DNA of 5,864 nt from an uncultured Ilumatobacter sp. (GTDB taxonomy: Bacteria; Actinomycetota; Acidimicrobiia; Acidimicrobiales; Ilumatobacteraceae): positions 1-5,864 of the forward strand of contig CALICC010000304.1 in NCBI GenBank assembly GCA_938049325.1. Direction: 5' to 3'. Both the position numbers and the translations under genes were made by a program. Below are positions 1-5,361 of the stretch, piece after piece. The notes below the pieces were generated by a model, which saw only the letters and a list, made by a program, of their open reading frames with translations, ran no database searches and was not told where the DNA came from. Numbering within the stretch: position 1 is the first letter of the stretch; each line of letters starts with the position of its first letter.

Positions 1-1049
1 GTGGCGGTGCGGCCGGCCTTGAGCTTGGCCATGGAGCCTTCCGACTTCTCGAACGTGCCGTTCTTGCCGAGCCACGCCGCCTTGTAGATGAGGCCGCGGC
101 AGGCTTCGATCTCGGTCGCCATGTCAGCGAGCATGAACGCAATCGACTGGTTCATGATGATCGCACGACCGAACGCCTCGCGCTCCTTGGCGTACTGCAG
201 CGAGTATTCGTAGGCGGCACGTGCCACACCGAGCGCCTGAGCGCCAACGGCGGGGCGAGTGGCCTCGAAGGTCTGCATTGCGGCTTGGGCGTTGCCCTTC
301 TCGCCACGGCGGACACGGGCGAGGCGCTCGTCGAGCTTCTCCTTGCCACCCAGGAGGCAGCGGCCCGGCACGCGCACGCCGTCGAGCACGACCTCTGCGG
401 TGTGGCTCGCACGGATACCGTGCTTCTTGTACTTCTGGCCCTGTGACAGGCCCTTGGTCCCAGGCGGGACGACGAAGCTGGCGTGGCCCTTCGAGCCGAG
501 CTCGGGGTCGACCACAGCAACCACGACGTGGATGTCGGCGATACCACCGTTGGTGATCCATGCCTTGGTGCCGTTGAGCACCCACTCGTCGGTCTTCTCG
601 TCGTAGACGGCCGAGGTGCGGTAGCCACCGACGTCAGAACCGGCGTCGGGCTCCGAAGCGGCAAACGCACCAAGCGCCATCGAGCCGTCTTCGTTCGTGT
701 AACACATCGGCACCCATTCCATGAGCTGCTCGGGCGTTGCCGACGAGGCGATGCCCGCCGCGGCAAGTCCGGTACCCATGATCGCCATACCGAGGCCGGC
801 GTCGCCCCAGAACAGCTCTTCGATCGCGATCGGCATCGACAGGCCGGTTGGGTCGTTGAACATGGCCTCGGCCATGAACTCCCAGCCGTACAGGCCGATC
901 TCACGCGCCTGCTCGACGATCGGGTACGGGAACTCTTCCTTCTCGTCCCACTCCTCGGCTGCAGGCCGCATCACGTCTTCGGCGAAGCCATGGACCCACT
1001 TCTGGAGGGTCAACTGGTCTTCGTTGAGGGCCATCGAAAAATCACTCAT
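1..1049 (-). CDS. Acyl-CoA dehydrogenase, 3' end cut by the window
   Basis: This is a cytoplasmic FAD-dependent acyl-CoA dehydrogenase. The family oxidises an acyl-CoA to the trans-2-enoyl-CoA and passes electrons to electron-transfer flavoprotein. The 349 visible codons have no stop. Residues about 5-115 form the N-terminal helical domain. The middle beta domain carries the flavin-binding signature ASEPDAGSD (131-139), then LNGTKAWITNGG (158-169) and the typical GIRASHTAEVVLDGVRVP (211-228). The C-terminal helical domain starts with TRPAVGAQALGVARAAYEYS (264-283), followed by REAFGRAI (290-297) and FMLADM (305-310). About 40-60 residues, where most members keep the catalytic Glu, lie outside the window, so activity and substrate chain length cannot be judged. 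A charged stretch at 236-254 looks longer than the usual short link before the TRP motif. ATG at 1049 is preferred to ATG at 1034 because a promoter fits directly in front of it. No Shine-Dalgarno is visible. It is the last of three same-strand genes, 141 bp after the protease gene. Confidence 0.95.
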   Translation of the reverse strand, partial: MSDFSMALNEDQLTLQKWVHGFAEDVMRPAAEEWDEKEEFPYPIVEQAREIGLYGWEFMAEAMFNDPTGLSMPIAIEELFWGDAGLGMAIMGTGLAAAGIASSATPEQLMEWVPMCYTNEDGSMALGAFAASEPDAGSDVGGYRTSAVYDEKTDEWVLNGTKAWITNGGIADIHVVVAVVDPELGSKGHASFVVPPGTKGLSQGQKYKKHGIRASHTAEVVLDGVRVPGRCLLGGKEKLDERLARVRRGEKGNAQAAMQTFEATRPAVGAQALGVARAAYEYSLQYAKEREAFGRAIIMNQSIAFMLADMATEIEACRGLIYKAAWLGKNGTFEKSEGSMAKLKAGRTA

Positions 1050-1084
1050 GTGACCAAGTTACCCATCGGTAACGTCAGAGTCCA
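1050..1084 (-). promoter_or_regulatory. Putative leaderless promoter of the acyl-CoA dehydrogenase gene
   Basis: Read on the minus strand, TGGACT (1084 to 1079) matches the -35 consensus TTGACA at four of six positions. After a 17-nt spacer comes TAACTT (1061 to 1056), which fits the TAnnnT form of a -10 box. Six nucleotides later is the ATG at 1049, so transcription would start at or next to the A of the start codon and the mRNA would be leaderless. This agrees with the absence of a Shine-Dalgarno sequence. It is a sequence match only; leaderless genes are common in actinobacteria. Confidence 0.5.
1058..1073. promoter_or_regulatory. Putative operator: perfect interrupted palindrome over the -10 region
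   Basis: GTTACC (1058-1063) and GGTAAC (1068-1073) are exact inverted copies around the 4-nt centre CATC. The site covers half of the proposed -10 box and most of the spacer of the acyl-CoA dehydrogenase promoter, 9-24 nt before the ATG. A dimeric repressor bound here would block RNA polymerase. TetR- or GntR-family regulators commonly control fatty-acid genes this way, but I do not recognise the motif as that of a named regulator, and no regulator gene is in the window. Confidence 0.45.
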
Positions 1085-1190
1085 CCAGTGATTTCAGATC
1101 GCGCGAAATTGTCACGCACTCATCGTTTCCGAGCAGAGACCCCAGGCACTTCGAGGGAGAACGGCGATGGGCGATGTGACGTGCGGCCAG

Positions 1191-2693
1191 TCAGTTCTTC
1201 GCGGGCTGTCGCGTCCATTCGTTGGCGCTGAACAGCCTCGATACAGCCGCAATCGCCTCATGGTCACGAGCTGCAACTCCGTCCGCCAGCGCCCACACGT
1301 CGACGTCTGATTGCTCGTCGCACGATTCGACGGCTGCGGGGTGCGTCCACGACACGGACCAACGATGCGACCCCTGGTCGACGAGGGCCGTAGCGATCGA
1401 CGCGCCGGTAGCGAAACGCAAAGCATCCTCGGCGTGAGGCCCGGGCGCCATCGAGGCAAGCGCGGCCACCTGCAGCCGGTGACGGTCCGGGCGTTCACTC
1501 GACACGATCGCCGCGACGGCCTCAGCCGCGGTCGCACTCTTCGACGCTGCGTTGAAATCATCCGAGACTTCCCGGAGCGACCCGCCGTATACCGACCCGG
1601 CGTCGTCCCAGTCGACCAGCTGCAGCTCGCCGCCCGACCACGCGGCAGCCAGATACGCGTCGGTGACCTGCGCCTCACACACACCGGCGTCCACCAACAG
1701 AGAAGACGCTCGGTCGTTGTCACCCGTTGCCGGAACGATGGGAAGTGAGCGGATGAAGGCGATTCGCTCAGACGCGCTCGGGTGGCTGTCGAAACGATCT
1801 GCGACTCTCGCGAGGCTGGATTCGACAGCGGAAGCCATCGCTTCCTGGTTCCCCTCGTCAGCCAACATCTGCTGGAAGCCGTCGAACTGATTCAGCGGGC
1901 GATGGCCACGGATCCACAAGCCGTGGACGTACTGCTCAACAAACTCAGCATGTGCGCTGCCCAAGGCATTGATGCGCCGCTGTGTCTCAACCGCGGGGTC
2001 GGAGCCAGCAACTCGCACTGCCCACTCGTCGGCCGCGAGTTCTTGCTGGCGGCTGACGCTCATCGAGACGCGGAGAAAGAGCTTGAAATAGGAGACATAG
2101 ACAGACGCAACAACGCCTCCACCCACGCTTCCGATCGTTCGCAGAATCGATTCGCGTCCGCGGTAGACGAGCGGGGCCAGTCGAGTGTCATTCCCGGCGT
2201 AGTGGCCGAATTCGTGAGCGATCACGCCGCGCAGTTCGTCAACCGTCAGTGCGTTGAGCAAGGGCAATCCGATCCCCATCACCCGCTGACGAGTCAGCAG
2301 TCCAAGCAGTCTCGTGTCCTCGAGGACGAACGCGTTCACGTCATGCACCAAGAACACGCGATCAGGCATCGACGTCTGCATGTGGTCCGCTATCGCGCGA
2401 ATCTCTCGGAAGAGAGCCGGCTGGTCGACCGATGACACTTCGACAGCGGCAGGAAGCCCTCGGAACTTCGACCCTGAGGTGAAGAACCCTCGGACGACAC
2501 CGAAGATGCCGACCGCTGCCGCGATCACGAGCCCGAAGTGAATCTGACCAGCGGACAGCAGCAGCCAATTGACACCGAGGAGAGCGGCGATCACGACCAA
2601 GCCGAGTGCGTAGAAGCCGACGAGGAGCGCAACGCTCAAAAGCAGTCGGCCCGCCGACGGGGGTCGAAAAGATTGAGGCCGCGGATTGCCCAT
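1191..2693 (-). CDS. Membrane-anchored M48-family zinc metalloprotease with C-terminal extension
   Basis: The 500-residue product is an HtpX/Ste24-type (M48) peptidase, a class that cleaves membrane or envelope proteins. Two strongly hydrophobic segments, about 17-40 and 50-70, anchor the N-terminus. The zinc site is complete: HEFGH at 160-164 supplies two His ligands and the catalytic Glu161, and Glu218 in QQELAADEWA is the expected third ligand. A mildly hydrophobic stretch at 187-208 lies between them, as in many M48 proteins. SHPSASERI (303-311) is the conserved motif near the end of the protease domain. Residues about 320-500 are Ala-rich and acidic, look soluble and match nothing I recognise. 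They make the protein longer than HtpX (about 290 residues). ATG at 2693 is chosen because the open frame upstream only offers a TTG at 2777 inside the preceding gene, and the 28 extra residues are polar and unlike a leader. No clear Shine-Dalgarno is seen. The lipoprotein gene ends 73 bp upstream, so co-transcription is possible. Confidence 0.9.
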   Translation of the reverse strand: MGNPRPQSFRPPSAGRLLLSVALLVGFYALGLVVIAALLGVNWLLLSAGQIHFGLVIAAAVGIFGVVRGFFTSGSKFRGLPAAVEVSSVDQPALFREIRAIADHMQTSMPDRVFLVHDVNAFVLEDTRLLGLLTRQRVMGIGLPLLNALTVDELRGVIAHEFGHYAGNDTRLAPLVYRGRESILRTIGSVGGGVVASVYVSYFKLFLRVSMSVSRQQELAADEWAVRVAGSDPAVETQRRINALGSAHAEFVEQYVHGLWIRGHRPLNQFDGFQQMLADEGNQEAMASAVESSLARVADRFDSHPSASERIAFIRSLPIVPATGDNDRASSLLVDAGVCEAQVTDAYLAAAWSGGELQLVDWDDAGSVYGGSLREVSDDFNAASKSATAAEAVAAIVSSERPDRHRLQVAALASMAPGPHAEDALRFATGASIATALVDQGSHRWSVSWTHPAAVESCDEQSDVDVWALADGVAARDHEAIAAVSRLFSANEWTRQPAKN

Positions 2694-2695
2694 GG

Positions 2696-2705
2696 CGATG
2701 CATCG
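2696..2705. repeat. 10-bp perfect palindrome just upstream of the protease start
   Basis: CGATGCATCG is its own reverse complement and ends 3 nt before the ATG of the M48 gene. A CACGTG palindrome follows at 2707-2712, and the short inverted repeat GAGTC/GACTC lies at 2725-2739. The three fill much of the 73-bp gap between the lipoprotein and protease genes. They could be a binding site, a weak hairpin or chance; no T-run makes any of them a convincing terminator. Confidence 0.25.
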
Positions 2706-2766
2706 GCACGTGTCGCGTTTTCTTGAGTCGTTTGGACTCTCTGCTCGGCGTGCGTCTGGCGTCGCG

Positions 2767-4113
2767 TCAGCGAGCAACGAGGCGCATCACGCCGGCGTCG
2801 ATCCCCAGCAGATACAGCTCGCCGTCACGATCCTCGGCCCACCCGGAAATCGGTGCGATGCGTTCCGCGTCGAGGCGGCTGACACCGGCGGCACCGATCG
2901 CCCACACCGGACCAGTGAGATCGGCGAACAGGTAGGCACCACGCAACGCCGGAATCGCATCACCGCGATAAACGTGGCCACCCATCACGGCGACCCCGTC
3001 GGAACGCCCGTAGTCGAAGACCGGCGGAGTCAGCCCCTCGGGGAAGTCGTTCCTGCGCTGGTTGTTGCCTTCGAACCAATACCAACCGAAGTTCTGCCCG
3101 CTGGTGCCACCCGGGATGAGGTCGATCTCCTCGCGCTCCTCGTTGCCCACGTCGCCGATCCAGATGTCGCCGGTGTCGTCGTCGATCGAGAACGTCCATG
3201 GATTGCGGAAGCCGCGGGCATAGATCTCAGGCCGATCGGCGACCCCGTCGGCGAACGGATTGTCCGGCGGGATGTCGTAACCGTCGCCATCGAGCTTCGG
3301 TATCACGCGCAACAGCGCACCGAACACGTTCGTGACGTCTTGTGCGTCGCGACCGTTGCTCCCGCCGCCATCACCCGACGAGATGAACAAGTTGCCGTTC
3401 TCCTCGAAGAGCAGCCGCCCGCCGTTGTGCCCGAGCCCTGGCTGTTCGAGGAACAGCACGTTGCGGCGCGTGCTCAGATCGGTGACGTTGTCGACCACCT
3501 CGTACGACGCCACATGCGTGTTGTGATCGAGGTCGGTGTAGTTGATGAACATGCGGTCGTCGCGTGGATCGAAGGCCAGGCCGAGGAGCCCGCGTTCGGA
3601 GCCGGGCGCGTACTCGCTCACCTCCTGGGAGAAGTCGAGCACCGTCTCGAACGGTTCACCCGGCGTGACGCGATACACGAAGCCGTCTTGCGTGGCGACG
3701 AACATCGCATCGTCGCCCGGCCGCCACGTGACCGCAGTGGGAAGCCGGACGTCGACGACCTGGTCGAACCCGAGCGACAGGTCCGCGAACTGATCGTTCG
3801 GCGGCGGCGGATCGGGCGGCACCGTGGTGGTCGTGGTCGTTGTCGCGACGGTGGTGGTGGCCGCGTCGGTCGCGACCGCCGAGTCAACAGGTTGCTCCGG
3901 CTCGGTCACCGCCGGCTCGGTCACCGCGGGCTCGGTGACCGCAGGTTCTGTTGGCGGCGGCGTGGTGCGAGCAACCGTGCTCACCGGCGCCGGCGTGGCT
4001 GCTACCTCCGTCGATTCGGACTCGCCGCTCGATCCGCTGCACGCCGCAGCGAGCATGCCGAACGCCAACGTCAGCGCACCCCATTTCGTGCTTCCGCCCG
4101 ATTGTCGACTCAT
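2767..4113 (-). CDS. Lipoprotein of the PQQ-dependent sugar dehydrogenase family
   Basis: The 448-residue product is predicted to be a membrane-tethered extracytoplasmic beta-propeller of the glucose/sorbosone dehydrogenase family, whose characterised members oxidise sugars with PQQ. The signal peptide has a hydrophobic core at 11-24 and ends in LAAAC, so Cys25 would be lipidated. Residues 26-106 are a low-complexity Ser/Thr/Pro/Glu linker. The propeller domain runs from about 110 to the end: ERGLLGLAFDP (173-183), GLGHNGGRL (226-234) with His229 at the position of the family's catalytic base, SGDGG (246-250), AQDV (257-260), ARGFRNPW (299-306), IWIGDVG (317-323), NFGWYWFEG (341-349) and GGHVYRG (378-384). 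The sugar and the use of PQQ are inferred; no PQQ biosynthesis gene is in the window, and some relatives are non-enzymatic. ATG at 4113 is preferred to the longer frame from 4209 because the signal peptide begins here and a purine-rich ribosome binding site precedes it. It diverges from the secreted-protein gene at 4286. Confidence 0.9.
   Translation of the reverse strand: MSRQSGGSTKWGALTLAFGMLAAACSGSSGESESTEVAATPAPVSTVARTTPPPTEPAVTEPAVTEPAVTEPEQPVDSAVATDAATTTVATTTTTTTVPPDPPPPNDQFADLSLGFDQVVDVRLPTAVTWRPGDDAMFVATQDGFVYRVTPGEPFETVLDFSQEVSEYAPGSERGLLGLAFDPRDDRMFINYTDLDHNTHVASYEVVDNVTDLSTRRNVLFLEQPGLGHNGGRLLFEENGNLFISSGDGGGSNGRDAQDVTNVFGALLRVIPKLDGDGYDIPPDNPFADGVADRPEIYARGFRNPWTFSIDDDTGDIWIGDVGNEEREEIDLIPGGTSGQNFGWYWFEGNNQRRNDFPEGLTPPVFDYGRSDGVAVMGGHVYRGDAIPALRGAYLFADLTGPVWAIGAAGVSRLDAERIAPISGWAEDRDGELYLLGIDAGVMRLVAR
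3822..3868 (-). repeat. Low-complexity Thr-rich tract in the lipoprotein linker
   Basis: The plus strand shows runs of GTGGTGGTC/GTGGTGGTGG, which on the coding strand are ACC/ACG/ACA threonine codons. They encode the Thr run around residues 83-98 that ends in VPP. It is the part of the linker next to the propeller and resembles the Thr/Pro-rich spacers of actinobacterial cell-surface proteins, which are often O-glycosylated; glycosylation here is inference. Confidence 0.6.
3899..3943 (-). repeat. Three tandem 15-bp units encoding a five-residue Ala-Val-Thr-Glu-Pro repeat
   Basis: Three near-identical 15-bp units occupy 3899-3913, 3914-3928 and 3929-3943, differing only at one or two positions. 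A degenerate fourth copy of the Thr-Glu-Pro end follows at 3944-3955. The units stay in frame and encode the repeated AVTEP pentapeptide of the lipoprotein linker (residues about 53-72). As the unit is a multiple of three, gain or loss would change the spacer length without breaking the gene. Confidence 0.85.
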
Positions 4114-4128
4114 CGCCACCCTCTCTCC
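4114..4128 (-). promoter_or_regulatory. Ribosome binding site of the PQQ-family lipoprotein gene
   Basis: On the minus strand, GGAGAGAGGG (4128 to 4119) lies 5 nt before the ATG at 4113. It is the only convincing Shine-Dalgarno-like element among the five genes and is the reason for choosing this start over the in-frame GTG-type start at 4209. Confidence 0.65.
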
Positions 4129-4204
4129 GTCGTCAACGATTCCAGATCGCACGACAACACGCTGGGACTTTTCCGAAACGTACTGACGCAGATCCACAAC
4201 CACC

Positions 4205-4243
4205 GACACGGATTGCCGGTGTCACAGGTTCCCGAGCCGGCAA
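4205..4243. promoter_or_regulatory. Overlapping inverted repeats in the divergent intergenic region
   Basis: The 172-bp region between the lipoprotein gene and the secreted-protein gene holds two overlapping dyads. One is GACACGG (4205-4211) with CCGGTGTC (4216-4223), a 7-bp stem with one bulged G and an ATTG loop. The other is TTGCCGG (4213-4219) with CCGGCAA (4237-4243), exact 7-bp arms 17 nt apart. They share bases and so could not form at the same time as RNA. A shared operator for the two divergent genes is the simplest reading. I found no good -35/-10 pair for the plus-strand gene in this region. Confidence 0.35.
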
Positions 4244-4285
4244 GAAATCACGGCCCGCTCACGACGGCCTGCTTTGTTCGGATGC

Positions 4286-5272
4286 ATGAGGAAAACAGCT
4301 GACTCCACCAATTCCGGTCACACGCGCAGCATGTCGCTCGGCGCCATCCTCGGCACTGCTGCCGCTGTCCTGCTCGGCGCGATCGGCTTCAGCGAACTCA
4401 ACCCGGTCGCAGCCGAACGATCGAGTGGCGACCGCCCGGTCTTCGTGTCGATCACCCCGTGCCGAGTCACCGACACGCGCGCCGGTCAGGGCATCGGCGG
4501 TCGAACCACACCGATCGGCGAAAAGGAGTCGCACGTTGTCAACGTGCGCCCGAGTTCGGGCGACTGCAGCGGCCAGGTTCCGGTCGACGCGCTCTCGGTT
4601 CAGCTCAACGTCACCGCACTCAACGCCACGCAACAGACCTTCCTCACGCTGCACTCGACGGACACGCCGCTGCCGACGGCATCGGCACTCAACCCGGCTC
4701 CCGCCTCGTCGCCGTCAGTCAACGCAGTCACCACCGGCATCAGCGCGGCGGGTGAATTCACCATCTACAACGACGTCGGCACCGTGAACGTGCTGATCGA
4801 CATCGGCGGGTACTACGTGCATCACAACCACGACGACGACCGCCCAACCGAGTTGCGCCTCGGCCACACCGAATTCCAAGGCGCATTCGGAGAGCCCGAC
4901 GGTCGATTCGCCGGAACCGGGTTCGCCGGCAACGCGCCGAATCAATGCCTGCTCGCCCACATCCCGCTCGCCGTCGGCATGTCGATCACCGAGCTCTCGT
5001 TCAGCGGCGCCGCAGGTGTCGGAACCAACGTCGAGGTCGGGCTCGCCAGAGTGCGAACCGCGCCCGGAACCGGCCTGTCGCCCGCCGACTTTCAGTCGTA
5101 CATCCTGAACGAAACGCTCGCAGGTGCTGGCGTCGGCAATCTGATCCAAACGGTCGTGACCCTGCCGATCACATTCGTCCCCGACCTCACAGTCGACGAG
5201 TACTACGCCTACTCATGCAGCTCGATGGCCTACACGATCAGTGGCGTCTCGGTCAGCGTGGTCTACTCATGA
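4286..5272 (+). CDS. Secreted protein with actinobacterial PCR-DTR domain and unknown C-terminal domain
   Basis: The function of this 328-residue exported protein is unknown. A signal peptide is clear: charged start (MRK, Arg14), hydrophobic core 16-35 and a likely cut after PVAA at 43. The first mature domain, about 48-178, has GDRPVF (48-53), PCRVTDTR (58-65), LNVTALNATQQTFLTL (107-122), LNP (135-137), NAVTTGIS (146-153) and VNVLIDIGGYY (167-177). This pattern recurs in surface proteins of Acidimicrobiia and other actinobacteria, by my recollection. Cys59 and Cys94 are conserved with the same spacing in the neighbouring paralogue, suggesting a disulfide. A HHNHDDD linker (179-185) leads to a second domain, 187-328, with Cys221 and Cys311, predicted to be mostly beta strand and lacking in similarity I can name. 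No anchor or sortase motif follows, so release into the medium or envelope is likely. ATG at 4286 is preferred to ATG at 4331, which would lose the charged n-region. No Shine-Dalgarno is present. Confidence 0.85.
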   Translation: MRKTADSTNSGHTRSMSLGAILGTAAAVLLGAIGFSELNPVAAERSSGDRPVFVSITPCRVTDTRAGQGIGGRTTPIGEKESHVVNVRPSSGDCSGQVPVDALSVQLNVTALNATQQTFLTLHSTDTPLPTASALNPAPASSPSVNAVTTGISAAGEFTIYNDVGTVNVLIDIGGYYVHHNHDDDRPTELRLGHTEFQGAFGEPDGRFAGTGFAGNAPNQCLLAHIPLAVGMSITELSFSGAAGVGTNVEVGLARVRTAPGTGLSPADFQSYILNETLAGAGVGNLIQTVVTLPITFVPDLTVDEYYAYSCSSMAYTISGVSVSVVYS

Positions 5273-5287
5273 CGCTGCGCTGACGAC

Positions 5288-5319
5288 TCCTGGCCGAGAC
5301 CCCCGATCAGACGCCAGGA
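5288..5319 (+). terminator. Possible terminator hairpin after the first secreted-protein gene
   Basis: TCCTGGC (5288-5294) and GCCAGGA (5313-5319) are exact 7-bp inverted arms with an 18-nt loop, 16 nt after the stop codon and followed by the T-rich ATTCTCTTC. The large loop and the weak T-tract make intrinsic termination uncertain. A regulatory dyad upstream of the second paralogue is the alternative. Confidence 0.4.
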
Positions 5320-5325
5320 ATTCTC

Positions 5326-5361
5326 TTCATCGCGACCGACCGAGCACCTACCGTCTCGGCC
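5326..5361 (+). promoter_or_regulatory. Weak candidate promoter of the second secreted-protein gene
   Basis: TACCGT (5349-5354) fits the TAnnnT form and lies 7 nt before the ATG at 5362, the distance expected for a leaderless mRNA. The -35 position, TTCATC at 5326-5331 with a 17-nt spacer, matches the consensus at only three of six. No Shine-Dalgarno precedes the ATG, which is the main reason to consider a leaderless start. Confidence 0.3.

Noticed and set aside
483..1091. A 202-codon plus-strand open frame, and other frames across 124-1091
   Set aside because: All lie over the acyl-CoA dehydrogenase, which has continuous family motifs in the other direction. Their products are compositionally biased and lack any domain.
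1091..1109. Inverted repeat ATTTC/GAAAT upstream of the acyl-CoA dehydrogenase promoter
   Set aside because: The arms are only 5 bp with a 9-nt centre and AT-rich ends, so chance is likely. It is not strong enough to call a second operator or the protease terminator.
1112..1723. A 203-codon minus-strand open frame
   Set aside because: It is the same strand as the M48 protease but another frame, Arg/Trp-rich and without motifs, whereas the protease frame is continuous through this region.
2694..2777. A TTG start at 2777 adding 28 residues to the protease
   Set aside because: It would overlap the stop of the upstream gene and add a polar, Cys- and Arg-containing leader before the first membrane span. 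The ATG at 2693 gives the usual short N-terminus.
2686..4302. A 538-codon open frame on the plus strand
   Set aside because: It lies antisense over the whole PQQ-family lipoprotein gene, whose motifs are unmistakable. Its translation is Arg/Val-rich with no domain, as expected when a GC-rich gene leaves its opposite strand open.
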